Part shown: positions 1 to 9,927 of the stretch, in pieces
How positions within the stretch are numbered: position 1 is the first letter of the stretch
How the letters are laid out: every line of letters begins with the position of its first letter
Assembly: GCA_003427395.1 (NCBI GenBank)
Contig: BFEA01000028.1
Coordinates: forward strand, 2,739,882 to 2,771,325
Source: Chara braunii
Taxonomy: Eukaryota > Streptophyta > Charophyceae > Charales > Characeae
Direction: 5' to 3'
DNA: 31,444 nucleotides
Made by a program: the position numbers and the translations under genes
The notes under the pieces: generated by a model
The model's database searches: none
Told to the model about the DNA's origin: nothing
Seen by the model: only the letters and a program-made list of their open reading frames with translations

Positions 1-301
1 ATGGGGTGGAGTTCGGTCAGCAAATTCTATTCCTTCTATGTTACAATCTCTCCAGGGACGGCCATAGCCATAGGCCCATAGCTAGCAGGATGACAACACA
101 ACGATCAAATGCTATTCGCCATAGCCATATCTCGCGTGATGATGACACCACGATCAACATGCTGCGTAAGTATGCTGTCTTCTGCTCATTCCAACATGCC
201 CTCCCCTGCAAGCAGAAGTGCATATTTGACCATTCGCTTTGCAGGCTGGGCCAGGAGCAGTGATCTCCTAAGATTAAAAAGACTTTTTGGACTTTCCGGC
301 T

Positions 302-302
<1 letters not shown>

Positions 303-383
<81 letters not shown>

Positions 384-438
384 CACACACACACAGTCAC
401 TCACTCACTCACTCACTCACTCACAATCAATCAATCAA
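303..438. repeat. Compound microsatellite (AC)n-(TCAC)n-(AATC)n
   Basis: An AC dinucleotide run with two small interruptions is followed by TCAC and then AATC tetranucleotide steps. The open frames through it are artefacts of the repeat. The first 300 bases of the window show nothing I recognise. Confidence 0.97.
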
Positions 439-785
439 ACCCCTTTTTTGAAGTTTTTTCTTTATTTATTTTCAAATTTTGCATCTGCATTTTTTTAAAA
501 CACCTCATACCCCTGCAAAAAACAGCAATTCATTTCTAAAAAAATACAGGTGAACTCAGGGACCATATATCTCATGATAAAAAATGACAAAAAAAAATCC
601 AGCTTTTCTTTATATATATATATATATATTTCTTTAAATCGAATTTAGTTTTTGATTTTTTTAAAATCCTAAACAAAGTCAGATTCCAAAAAAAAAAAAT
701 GGGGTTGTAGGGCTTAAAATTCCCTACTACCCCATATATATATATATATATTTTTTTTTTAAAACTATTATTTAATTCAAGAAAA
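439..785. repeat. AT-rich low-complexity stretch with two (TA)n tracts
   Basis: Mostly A/T runs, with TA dinucleotide tracts at 611-629 and 734-751. It abuts the abruptly GC-rich start of the retrotransposon at about 786, so it either marks the broken 3' side of that element or later AT-rich insertions. No coding content is seen. Confidence 0.8.
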
Positions 786-972
786 TTCTGGTGAAATCGG
801 GTCCGCGGCGCGGACCGGGCCGGCCTCGGACGCGGCCCCATCTGCGTCCGCCATCCGAGATCGGACGCGTCCGCGGGTGTTTCATAGCCCAGATCCGTAC
901 GTCGATCTGCTTCGTATGCGCTTGTTTCCCGACATCAGGTGGTGGCGCCGAGATAAACGAATGGTCCGATCG

Positions 973-1980
973 CTAGGAAAACACCGTGGCCATCATCTGG
1001 GCGTCTTCCTCTCGGATGGCCACGTGTCCTTCCGGGGTGATTCCATCACAGATATCTTGCCATGGTAGCTCATCTGATTCAGCCTCGAACCGCTCACGGG
1101 GTTCCAAAGAACTGGCTTCCGCCTCTAGGCGTAGTAGTCGTACTTCTTTTGCGGGTGTCAACAGGGACTTCGGGAGATCTGTGATATCGCAGTAGTGTTT
1201 TTTGTCGTTATATCGGGCGAGGAGAGGGGAGATTCCTTCGTACAGGGTTTGAGGGGGTTCCAAAGAATCGACCATCCTCGAAATCTGTACGAGGGGTTCA
1301 CCCAAAATCATCGCTTTGGTCCTTTGTATATTCCGACTGGTTAGATGCATCGTTCTTGCGATCGTTCTGGGCGACGGGTAATAAATGCGGTGTCGTGCTA
1401 GTTCCAAAATTTCCAGATCATTTTCGTCACTGCTATCCGCATCCTTCGATGATGGCTCATCGTCTACGGAGTCTTCCCAGGTGATCATGCGAAGAGTTCC
1501 CGCTATCATCGGAGAAACTCGCGAGACTGCGTTGATGGTAGTACGAAGAATCAGCCTCATAGGTACAGCATACGATTTTCCTCCCGTATTTCGGAGGATG
1601 ACTGACCGTGTCGCGAAATCCAAGTTTGCTCGTAACGCCACGAGAGCGGGAAGGTCGAAAAGGACATCATAGGTGTTTACGTCTAATACCACGACATCTC
1701 CTAGCGCATGTACCTTTCCTAGCCGAAAAGCGACGTTGGTCATTCTTCCCACTGTCTTGATCTTTTCTTCGTCTGCCGAAACGAGCTGATCCTTTTCCGC
1801 AAGCATGATTAGATCATTTTTCCTACCCGCCCTCTCGATTACTCGCAGCGAAATAGCCAAAACAGCAGCTCCTGAATCAATGATCGCATTGTACGGAACT
1901 CCCCATATTTCAATGTAGCATTCCGCAGATTTCCAAGGGATGGGTTTAATCCGTAGGAAATGATCGTCTTTCTGGATCAA
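973..1980 (-). pseudogene. Retrotransposon aspartic protease region (pol N-terminus)
   Basis: The open frame has 335 codons. A retropepsin-like domain fills about residues 20-150: the active-site triad D35-S36-G37 lies in a hydrophobic context (AIIDSGAAV), followed by the expected flap and a second hydrophobic strand near VLFDLPALVAL. This is the family of proteases that cleaves Gag-Pol polyproteins. The frame has no ATG at its 5' end. Upstream it continues in frame (reading AARTSDLIRAG) to a TAG at about 2032 that would be TGG without one G-to-A change. The C-terminal part (residues 190-335) is acidic linker before where RT should begin; RT itself is absent. It is not in frame with the gag knuckle ORF. 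Confidence 0.75.
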
Positions 1981-2119
1981 GCCTGCCCTTATTAGATCCG
2001 AAGTGCGTGCTGCATTTTCGTCCTACATGGGGTTTTTAGCTTTCACGTTCGTTGTTCGGGCGAGGGCGAATCGTTTTCGATTTGCCTTACAGTGTTGTAG
2101 CATTCACTCATTCGCTTGT

Positions 2120-2677
2120 TCAGAGATCGAGAGCAGATGGCCGATTGGAAGTGGAATCCGATGGTCCAAGGCTCGGCTGATGTTCTACCCGTCCAGGTCC
2201 GTTAGCGATGGGGGCTGCTGCCATTGGCGCAACCCCAACCCGTTGTTGAGGGGGCCGGTGGGGGCAATCACGGGCTAGATGCCCCGGTTGATGGCAAGCA
2301 TAACAAACATTCAGATTGTTTGCGGCCCCCTCGAGAGCAGGTGTTGGGGCTAGTCCTTGTTGGATTGGAGCGGCACGTACTGCGAAGGGCCGCATGTTCC
2401 TCATCATAGCTTCTAGCCGAGCGTTATGTTCTCGCTGTTCCTTTTTGCTTTTCTGGATTAGGCTAATTAAAGTTTTAGTCAGTTCAAAAATAGCAGTGGA
2501 CTCATTTGACCGTACAGGGCTCTCAATCGCTGGCGGGGGTGCCGTCATGACAGGTGTCAACATCACAGGAACATGGACACTCGTAATTACGCTCGGGGCC
2601 TGTCGTTTAGGGGCTATCTGTTCTAGATATGTGAATGGGCCAGACACAAATCTCATATTCTCGAACTTGTTTTGCAA
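2120..2677 (-). pseudogene. Gag C-terminus with CCHC zinc knuckle
   Basis: This carries a CX2CX4HX4C knuckle (C125, C128, H133, C138 of the open frame, around CYACHQPGHLARDC), the nucleocapsid RNA-binding motif of retroelement Gag. Before it lies a Pro-rich segment and a charged helical stretch. Upstream in the same frame the sequence reads through a heptad-like segment (ELARAKDELAALQNKF) that overlaps the end of the gag capsid ORF in another frame. A single frameshift near 2730 therefore separates the two halves of one gag gene. The stop at 2120 leaves about 140 bases before the protease frame. Confidence 0.75.
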
Positions 2678-2687
2678 CGCGGCCAGC

Positions 2688-3419
2688 TCATCTTTTGCCC
2701 TCGCAAGTTCGGACGAATCCCCTTCTAGGGTCTTCCTTAGGATAGTCTTCCCCTTCCAGGAAGCTCGCCCCGAACTTTCGTTCGATCTCCTCTGCAGCGA
2801 CCATAATCTGCTGTAGCGTATGATTGATGGGGGAGAACTGCTTCCGCAGCTTCACCCTTATCGTTCGGCTGCGAAGTCCATCGATAAACAAATCTCTCCC
2901 GACTTCTTCGCCCCTCTCAGTTTTCAGAAATATTCGATAGAGTCGGTTTCGATATTCCGCGATAGATTCTAGAGGTTTCTGCACCCGGTCTTTAATCATG
3001 AAAAATGCTTGTTCTGGATGGACATAGTCGAATCGATTCAAAAAGTCTCGCTCGAAGGTCAGAAGATCCACCCATACATAGGTACTAAGCCAATGATGAG
3101 CGTCTCCTCTTAATCGGGCGGGAATATTTACCTGAGTTTCGTTATCATCATACTGTTGTGCCCGGAGCGTGGCCAACCATGCTCCTACGAGATGATGTGC
3201 AGGGTTGAACAGATAGAGATCAGGTGGCGTCATGGGAGCCTGTGCTCGTGGGGTGGGTTGATTAGGATTTTGTTGTTGATTCTGCTGCGGATTCGGGTTC
3301 TGTGGATTAGCGTTCATGTTGGCTGCCCGTCGATTAGCCGATCTACTTCGGGTGATGACGGGGTCGCGTCTATGCGCGTTCCGGGGTCGAGCTCGCCCTG
3401 GGTTAGCCAGATCGCTCAA
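2688..3419 (-). pseudogene. Gag capsid region of LTR retrotransposon
   Basis: The 243-codon frame shows a typical retrotransposon Gag: an Arg/Asn/Pro/Gln-rich N-terminus, then a capsid-like helical region with W-x8-9-hydrophobic spacing (HHLVGAWLATLRAQQY, DAHHWLSTY, TFERDFLNRF), then a second helical part ending in EEIERKFG. This is the fold that builds the particle shell. The frame opens right after a TAG with no ATG. The first ATG is at 3317, 34 codons in, so the original start was lost or lies at 3317. The last about ten residues (RGFVRTCEGKR) are out of frame because of an indel near 2730. The PBS lies 40 bases upstream. Confidence 0.8.
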
Positions 3420-3458
3420 CTATCGTGCTGTCAATCCTAAAACCCGGCCACGTGTCGG

Positions 3459-3470
3459 GCTCCGATACCA
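3459..3470 (-). other. Primer-binding site (initiator tRNA-Met type)
   Basis: The minus strand reads TGGTATCGGAGC, one base from the common plant TGGTATCAGAGC complementary to the 3' end of initiator tRNA-Met. It sits immediately 3' of the LTR and 5' of gag, as expected for minus-strand cDNA priming. Confidence 0.8.
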
Positions 3471-3793
3471 ACCTCACGCCCAGCGCGACTTCCTGATCGG
3501 AGTGGGGTGTGGGCCTGGAAGTGCGAAAAGGGGTGTGCCAAGGATTTTTGGGAAAGTGGGGGTGGAGTCCCAGGTCAGAACTGAGATCTCCTGTGGCAGA
3601 GTTTTCGGGGGCATGGGTGCAATTTGGCAAAGAGGGCGGACCACTTCTGGTCATAAGGCAGATGGCATGCGCGGGTTATTTATGGCCGTTCAATCCATCT
3701 GTGTAGAGGACGGCGGTTCATCGAAAGATCCCTTCGAGGTGGGTGGGATCTTGATGAGTCCGGTCGTCGGTTGTCGCCACGTGGCGCTGGTCG

Positions 3794-4171
3794 TCATACG
3801 TTCTGGTTGGGCCCTCGCGGTCCCGAGGCTCTTTGGTTGTTGCGCTGTCGGCAATTTCCGCAGGGCGTGCTGGGCCAGTAGGGGGCTATGGCTTTCCACG
3901 GGATGACCCTGAGTTGATGATATGGGAGAAGAAAACGAAAGGGAGGGAAGTTAGTGGAGATAACGACAAAGCCGGGGGAAATAAAGTAGTGAGTGTGTTC
4001 CGCGATGGGGAAATCAGAACACCGTGGATCGCTGGTTGTGGCACATTGGAACTCCCTGGGACACAGTCAGTTCTCGGTTAGGCAGGGGCACCTCTGTCGG
4101 AGGCACTCCTCAATCCAAGGAGTGAAGTACTCCGGGTTGTACGACGAATCTGAGCTCTCAGAGCGCGTCAT
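3794..4171 (-). pseudogene. LTR-internal conserved ORF, copy 1 (one in-frame TGA)
   Basis: The ATG at 4171-4169 opens a frame of 125 sense and nonsense codons ending at TGA 3796-3794. Codon 35 is TGA (4069-4067) where the copy at 18625 has CGA, a C-to-T change at CpG. It aligns with that copy over codons 1-108 with no indel; shared blocks include SSDSSY, YFTPWI, CATTSDPRCSDFP, LLPYHQL and IAPYWPSTPCGNCR. Five cysteines (three before CSDFP, two in CGNC) are conserved, but no known domain is recognised. It lies inside the LTR, downstream of the TATA box and upstream of gag. Function unknown. Confidence 0.6.
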
Positions 4172-5214
4172 TATGTCATCGTAGAGCCGCAAAATTCCTA
4201 AGGGCGTGTCTTCCTCGATTGCGATCACCGCTTGTGAGTACGTGTAGGTTGCGCGACTCGAGTCGCGCTTACACGTGTTCACACGGGATGATTGCTTCGT
4301 TGCTGACGCGGAATGAACACATCCAAGCAATCGTTAACCTTTTTATATGTGGTGGGTTGCAAATCGGCACGTGGGGACACGTGTACGTGCGAAGATCAGA
4401 TCGCACCTACCCGCGCCCCTGCGCGGCGTGCGCTGGTTTCTGGGCAAAACTGCTATCCGATTATCTAATCATTCCGTAATTTCCGAGCATGCAAGGTGCA
4501 ACAATCGCAACAACTCAATCAATGGGTAAACAAGAACGGAAGCAGTATGGATGACTACACAAAATTCCTACCCTACTCATGAAAGCATCCGACGATTAGC
4601 GAAGGCAAAGATCATGCATACGGACAGTCAACCNTTCATTCANTCATTCATTCAACATAATGCGCACAATATCCGAGAGTGCATCAAGAGGGTAAACAAA
4701 GGCAAGGATCAGGCAGAAAGACAAGCAAACAGACACAACATCCATTCATCCATTCGCACACCATATCCGAGATGGGAAACTGCAAAGACAAGGGTAAGCG
4801 AAAAACCAAGTCCAGATTCCGAAAACAAAAACGGGCGAATCGCCCTGATCCGAAATCAAAATTTATATACACCAGCAAAGAGGGAGCAAAGATAAAAGAA
4901 ACAACAAATCCGCATCCATCAACCCCAACTCCCTCTTCCTCTCTCTGTCTCTCTCCGAGGCGGACAGTCCGTCGTCGCGCACCAACCTACAAAGTCGTCA
5001 CCCCGCTTAGTCCTCCCGCACCCGTCAGGTTCGCCTGCGCCCACAGTCCGTCGTGGCCCGCGTCAACCCCGCGTGTTTGGCACCAGCTCGTCGGGTCGCT
5101 CGACTCCCACTTCAACTCACCGCTTACTTCACTCGTGAGCCGACCCTCACTGATCACACTACCCCGAGCTTCCACTTAGTTGGTTAAGAGAGCTAACTAA
5201 TCGCGCAGCCGAAA

Positions 5215-5220
5215 TTTATA
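5215..5220 (-). promoter_or_regulatory. LTR core promoter TATA box
   Basis: The minus strand reads GCATGCACGCTATAAATTTC. The same context (GCATGCATGCACGCTATAAA) is kept in the inverted LTR at 17700, so this is a conserved TATA box. Transcription should start roughly 30 bases downstream, making about 0.8 kb of U3 and a very long R-U5. Confidence 0.65.
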
Positions 5221-6054
5221 GCGTGCATGCATGCGCGAAGAACACAGAATTACAAGGACTTAGAACGAAGATTAGAGAGGGAGCATTTGCGTTTTGCATG
5301 ACCGGGCCGCGGCATGGGGGACTTTGCCTCTCTCCACGCATCGATCCGATCATGCAGCCCGCGGGCGGGCTAGACATCACAAGAAGAAGTGAAGGCGTGA
5401 AAGACGAAGCACAAGAAGAAAGCTACAGTTACAATGGCGCCCGCCCAAAATTACAGTTACACACACGATTAAAGGCGCCGACTAATGAGAGTTCCGTTGC
5501 AGCCGCACGAAGAAGCGCGTAAGCAAAAAGCATCGCGCTGCCAAAAAAAATCCTAATTACAGAATTCCTTAATTCCTAACTAATGCGGAAAAGCAAAGAG
5601 CACACGCATCGAAAAGGAAGTTCGAAATTCCGAGAGCCATCAGGGCTCGGCAAGATCTGAAGAAAAAGAATTCAAAAAGAAATTTAAAAAAGAACGAAGT
5701 AAAATTCCCGCGCAATGTCCGCGCCTAAAAAGTCCGAGCCGCAAAAAAAAGAAGCGACGTCAATATTTATTAATCGCGCGTATGACAGCGCGCCACTCAC
5801 AGAGCCAATCAACCAATCGATCGTCCAGGGGTCCACCCGGGCCTGAACCAGCCATCCGAAAGGAACCGTCGCAAAAAGACGAAGAAGCGAGGACACCGAG
5901 GCAATTTCCCATCCATCCCAATCTCCGATAATTGGCCCATCCTTCCCAGCTTAGGACCCCTCATTGCTATCGCGCAAAAAATCGCGCAGTGCAGAAATCG
6001 GTTCGTCTTAGCGCAGGTCCGGAAGCTGGCGCGTCACAGGCAGCATCCGGTAAA

Positions 6055-6400
6055 CCTCGGCCCCACAACGGTTTAGAATGTGAGGGGCAGGGAAATATGT
6101 GCAGTGGAACAAAGAGGCTCGGAGATCCTGCTGGTTTTCCGTCTAAGCCTCTTTTTCCCCAATCCAGATTTCTGCCGTGCACCGACAAAAAAAAGCAGAC
6201 TGAAATGGCTGGGATCATCTGGTTAGCCTCGGCCCCATGACGGTGAATGTGAGGGGCAGGGAAAAATGCGTGTTGGAACATAGAGGCTCAGAGGTCCTGG
6301 TGGTTTCAATCACCAGTCCGTCTGAGCCTCTATTTCCCCAAGCCAGATTTTGGCCATGCACCAACAAAAAAACGCTCCGGCATCGGCACAGAATTGTGTT
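6055..6400. repeat. Two-copy tandem duplication, about 173-bp unit
   Basis: CCTCGGCCCCA starts at 6056 and again at 6229. Both units contain GTGAGGGGCAGGGAAA, an AGAGGCTC arm, CGTCT(A/G)AGCCTCT as the opposing arm, then TTTCCCC and CCAGATTT. The AGAGGCTC/GAGCCTCT arms can pair around a variable loop. Units differ by substitutions and small indels. No protein is apparent. Confidence 0.75.
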
Positions 6401-7085
6401 TCTCGTCGGGTTGGCAGCCTTTTCCTCCCATAGGTCCAATCTGCGATTTTGCAGTTGGCTGATTGCTGTGTTGGAACAAAATGGCTGGGAAATGGACTGG
6501 TGGTTGAATCAGCAGATGGAGAATCTTGAATACTATGCACCGTGGGTGAATGTCTTATAGACAAATTTTGGAGCACATGATAGCGTCGGTGCCTTAGGGG
6601 TAGGCACACTGCTGCTTGGAAAGCATGAACTTGGCTGCGATAGTGCGTAGGTTTGTGCCTTCATAGCACCATTGGGGCCGCCCGTTAGACACAAACATCT
6701 TAGGGTTGCTGGCAGTTTCGCATGTGTTTCCTACTGCCTTACCGATCCTTGGTTTGCGCATTCAGCAGATGGCTGGGTGAGCACTGCCTGGTCAACCACA
6801 TCGGCATGCGAGCCTCTACAGTCTAGTTCAGCTCTCCCAACTCGGAAATCTATAATGTGGGTGAAGTGGTGGTGTATTTGGTGCGTTCTTGACAAGATAC
6901 AACTCTCGGCGACGTGGCGAGTCCTATCCACCAGGCAAGTGCATCCGGGAAGACAGTCGGGGTTCAATGTCCTGACGAGTCAGTGAAAGTCTGACGAAAC
7001 AGTCTGGCACAGTCATGGTTTTTCTGTGGGATTGTGTATAGTGCACACTGACATACCGCGAGGATGCGGGCTCACAACCTATAGT
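6401..7085. other. No recognisable feature
   Basis: Mixed-composition sequence with short open frames only, none resembling a known protein and no repeat structure that I could detect. Confidence 0.5.
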
Positions 7086-7109
7086 GTCGACCAACCCCTT
7101 GCTCGAGGA

Positions 7110-7180
7110 CAATGTTTTTGACTCACCTCAGGACATGACTGCAGTCAGATGCATCCCCGGGGTAACAACTGCATACGATT
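7110..7180 (+). repeat. Short dispersed repeat, shared with 15098-15165
   Basis: The segment GACTCACCTC, then GACTGCAG(T/C)CAGATGCATCC, then a spacer and CATACGAT/CATATGAT, occurs here and in the same orientation at 15098-15165. It is an unclassified dispersed repeat fragment. Confidence 0.5.
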
Positions 7181-7228
7181 ACGTCAGTTGGAAGTTCCAA
7201 ATTTATTGGTCATGGCCTCGCCACACCA

Positions 7229-7591
7229 CTCTTGAAAACTCTTTTTCAAGAGTTGCTGCATCGCCACACAGCCTCTTGACACTTGGGGCAGTCACAAGCT
7301 GTCAGAGTGGCTCTTGAAACCCCTCCAAGACTAGCTCTTGAAAGATTGGAAACCCCAGCCTGCAACTCGTGCGTTTCCAAGCGTCCTTGGCGGAACCCTC
7401 GAGGGACTATCGACTTTCAAGAGTCGTTATCCTGACGCCATGTGAAGAAAACAAAGCTGTATGACTGTTGTTTTTCATCCTGTGTCCAAAGGCATCGCCC
7501 TTTCGAGAGTGCTGCGAGGGGCCGAAAACTCTTGAAAACCCAACTCTTGAGAACGTATGACAGCTCTTGACATATTTCCCCATTTCAAGAG
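7229..7591. repeat. Cluster of ten CTCTTGA/TCAAGAG heptamers
   Basis: Exact copies start at 7229, 7273, 7311, 7335, 7529, 7544 and 7564 (plus orientation) and 7246, 7417 and 7585 (reverse). Most extend to CTCTTGAAA. The first pair forms a hairpin (CTCTTGAAAA, then TTTTTCAAGAG). Spacing is irregular, so this is not a simple tandem array. It could be a binding-site cluster or an eroded satellite. Confidence 0.7.
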
Positions 7592-7644
7592 TGCAGGCTC
7601 GCCATAGTTTTAGCAAAGAGGAGCCTGGATAGGCTTTGTTTTGG

Positions 7645-7648
<4 letters not shown>

Positions 7649-7701
<53 letters not shown>

Positions 7702-7830
7702 CTTTTTTTTTTTTTTTTTAAAGCATGGTTATTCTTGTATTATATGTCGGAAACCGGGCCCGGCGTCCCTTACATATAACCCGCAGCCATCCAGGGCTGG
7801 GAAAAGCACTTCGGACCAATCCCATCCCCA
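7649..7830 (-). mobile_element. Retroposon 3' end with long poly(A) (T tract on plus strand)
   Basis: A T run of about 70 bases (7649-7719, one C) marks the poly(A) tail of a minus-strand retroposon. Upstream of the tail the minus strand holds a diverged form of the shared hairpin core (GGGACGCCGGGCCCGG, RC of about 7755-7769). The 5' limit is uncertain; no target duplication was found. Confidence 0.6.
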
Positions 7831-7854
7831 ACTGCAGCCAAAATCCATCAAAGG

Positions 7855-8330
7855 TCGCTCAAACTGTAACTTCTAAACAGCCATGACCCGAAAGATTCGA
7901 ATCTATAACTACTAAGCACAATAAACAAAAGATTCCTTCAGAAGTTACTCAAACCCTAATTAGGTTGATGACACCAACTTCGAAAAAATTCAAAAAGTTG
8001 CTCGAACTCTAACCAGTACTAAACAACCCTAAAGAACAAGAACGACCCGAAATGTTTTGAATCTATATCCACAACAGGCGGGAAAGTTCGTGAAGGCTAA
8101 TCACACCGTAGTTACTAATCGTCGGAAATTGCTCAAACCCTAATTACTACTAAAATGGTCGATCTATCAAAGGCTGGTCAAACCTTAGCTACTACTAGAC
8201 AGCCCTAAGAAGCAAAAACAACTTTGAGAAAATTTGAAACCATATCTACTAATCTCAATAAGCGAGAAGGTTCACGAACAGTCGGTCAGACCCATATTAC
8301 CCATCAAAACAATGAAATCATAGTTTATAC
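7855..8330. repeat. Degenerate tandem repeat, roughly 145-180-bp period
   Basis: Phrases recur in order: CTCAAAC(C/T)CTAA, TACTAC or TACTAAACA, GCCCTAA, GAACGACCCGAAA, TTTGAATCTATA and CACAATAA or CTCAATAAGCGAG. About three diverged units can be traced from 7857, 8001 and 8177. It is probably an old satellite or a fragment of one. CCCTAA occurs within it but not as a telomere-type array. Confidence 0.5.
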
Positions 8331-9080
8331 CGTCTGCGAGCAAGATGCGAAATCCACAACTCATGCACAAGGTCCGTACTCCTAACAGAAGAGAAGTGCT
8401 GCCTTATTCACTCTCACTCGCGCAACAAAATCCTCGAAGTATGGTGAACACAGTCAACACAACTAAATCTACTAAGTATGACGAACACAATCAACAATCC
8501 GTCGAAGATCCAAAGACCCGGAGGCCCTGAGCAACACCACGTCCAAAGCAGGAGTATAGGCAACAGTGGACAACCCCGGTCATGGCTGAAGCCCCGGCTG
8601 AAGCGTTTTGTCAGCGTCAATAGGCGATACCAGTCGCAGTGTGAAGTCCATCATCTCTCTCCCGGAAGTCAACGTTTGTCGATGTACTCTCTTCCTTCAT
8701 CTCTAGCTCTTCTCCCAGATAAAATTGCATCCACCATCTCGACCCAATAGTGTTACATATCTGTAATCAAAAATATCTGTAATCAAAGGGCCAAGCCCCT
8801 GATCAGGTGATAATACTGATATGTACGATGCGCAGGTCCTGCCCGTTGACCGACCCCACTTATCTCCCCTTCCTTCCATGGCCAATCTAGGATTACCAAC
8901 TGTCTTTGACCAAGACAAGGTTATGGCAGGTGCATGGTTGTGCCCCCTCGAAGCGGTCCCCACCTTAGCGCCCTCACGCTCAACAGCCCCTCCGCCTCCG
9001 CCATACCCAACAGCAAGTTCTGGCTGAGCGCAGCCTATTCACAGCTACCCCCGTGCGATCCCCCACTGCCCGTGCATCGT
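8331..9080. other. No recognisable feature
   Basis: Short open frames on both strands, without family resemblance. Short local repeats such as ATATCTGTAATCAAA (twice near 8757-8785) are present. I see no gene. Confidence 0.4.
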
Positions 9081-9088
9081 AGTAGCGA

Positions 9089-9122
9089 CGCGCTAACGCA
9101 GCGTTACCGCTGTGTTAGCGCG
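9089..9122. repeat. Strong 15-bp stem-loop
   Basis: Arms 9089-9103 (CGCGCTAACGCAGCG) and 9108-9122 (CGCTGTGTTAGCGCG) pair over 15 positions with one G-T type mismatch around a TTAC loop. A T run follows about 35 bases later. It could be a foldback-element end or an RNA hairpin; no further support. Confidence 0.55.
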
Positions 9123-9328
9123 GCTTAGTGCCCCATAAACTGAACAACTTTTGCCTACTTTTTTTTTGAACTTCTGGAGAGGGGGACACTTGGGAGACTG
9201 ATTTTGGAGGTTTCCGAAGTTTAAAATGCCAGCTTTCAAAACAAAAGTTGAATTGGAATTAATCGCTGGAGTAAAATAATTTTTATTTTTTTTAGAAGAG
9301 TAAAAGAATTTGAACCTCCCCGGATGCT

Positions 9329-9461
9329 CCAGGCAGATTTTTTTTTATTTTTTTTTAATTTAATTTAATTTGGACCATTTCTCGATTTATGCGTGTTGCG
9401 CACAGGGGTCATGCTAATCTTCTCTGTATACTTCCAATTTTAATAAGGACCCAGGCAGATT
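9329..9461 (-). mobile_element. U6 snRNA retrocopy with 11-bp target duplication
   Basis: CCAGGCAGATT occurs at 9329-9339 and 9451-9461, exactly flanking an A-rich tail (minus strand, 9340-9366) and a U6 copy. The tail plus direct repeats are the signature of LINE-type target-primed reverse transcription of U6 RNA. Removing the insert joins a plausible open frame (around MLQADCTFKED). Confidence 0.8.
9367..9450 (-). pseudogene. U6 spliceosomal snRNA pseudogene
   Basis: The minus strand reads AATTGGAA, ATACAGAGAAGATTAGCATG, a CCCCTG-type segment, ACACGCATAAATCGAG and AAATGGTCCAAATT, the plant U6 order. The ACAGAGA box and the 3' AAATGGTCC end are present. The segment after CCCC is damaged: the AAGGATG bases that pair with U4 are missing, so it is not functional. 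The 5' stem is shortened. Confidence 0.85.
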
Positions 9462-9600
9462 GTACCTTCAAGGAGGACTCTACTACGATGGCCGTTGACG
9501 TTGATGCCTTCTGCGTTGTGAAATGACGGGTAAGATTTAAAAAAAATAATTAAAAAAATGTCACTCGCAGCGTTAATCTTCCCCAACACCCGAATCTGGA

Positions 9601-9840
9601 CGTGTTTATGAAGATGTGGAGCTGCTAGCCAACACGGACCTGTATGTCCTCTTTGAGGACGACAAGGAGTCAAATCTGAAATGGTTCAACCACAGTGCCC
9701 TCATGGATCTCCCTCTGCAGCAAATAAAAGCTAACTCCTTTTGGGCTGAAGAGGATATACATACCTGCCTCTCAAGGATTCTCAGGTACGGGTTGTTATG
9801 CACAGTGACTTGGTCCGACCGCCCATGGGAGGGTGTCTGA
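9601..9840 (+). pseudogene. LINE ORF1-like C-terminal remnant
   Basis: The open frame reads RVYEDVELLANTDLYVLFED onwards and ends at TGA after the motif TVTWSDRPWEGV. Its composition (acidic, with WFNHSALMDLP and FWAEEDIHTCL) and its place just upstream of an EN-RT ORF make it a likely LINE ORF1 fragment, the RNA-binding partner of ORF2. Earlier coding traces around 9300-9530 may belong to the same ORF, broken by stops and by the U6 insertion. Assignment rests on position; no domain is certain. Confidence 0.4.
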
Positions 9841-9927
9841 TCCCGGGGAAAGAAATAAGAGGCCTAAATGAACGACATTGATATACTGTACTGCAGGAAC
9901 CCCCAGTGGAAGAGCTGCCTCCAAAAT

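Larger units (their letters stand above)
786..6038 (-). mobile_element. Ty3-type LTR retrotransposon, 3'-truncated (5' LTR, PBS, gag, protease)
   Basis: Read on the minus strand: a 2.57-kb LTR (6038 to about 3472), a primer-binding site, gag with a CCHC knuckle, and a retropepsin-like protease. The sequence then stops matching coding at about 970 and becomes AT-rich near 786. Reverse transcriptase, RNase H, integrase and the 3' LTR are not in the window. The protease joined downstream of gag-CCHC points to Ty3/gypsy. Frameshifts and stops in gag and upstream of protease show the copy is dead. A related LTR lies inverted at 16909-19268. Confidence 0.85.
3472..6038 (-). repeat. 5' LTR of the gag-protease element (about 2.57 kb)
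   Basis: It begins TGTGACG (RC of 6032-6038) and matches the inverted copy at 16909-19268 in blocks along its whole length: the U3 start, the promoter, the MTRS reading frame and the last about 100 bp ending GGCGTGAGGTTGG. It contains a TATA box, a leader with a GTGAGT at 5120-5115, and a coding frame at 4171-3794. Its 3' terminus is odd: the related LTRs end GCGTCACA or CCATCATA, but here GAGGTTGG runs directly into the PBS, so about 12 bp were probably lost between two TTGG copies. Ambiguous bases occur at 4634 and 4643. Confidence 0.82.

Noticed and set aside
41-404. Open frames rich in Cys/Val or His/Thr across the AC repeat
   Set aside because: They are dinucleotide-repeat translations with no protein features.
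7849-8180. Telomeric repeat, from recurring CCCTAA strings
   Set aside because: The CCCTAA strings are isolated inside a longer degenerate unit and never in tandem.
9367-9450. Functional U6 gene
   Set aside because: The U4-pairing segment is deleted, it has an A-rich tail and target duplication, and no upstream element or TATA box of plant snRNA genes was found.
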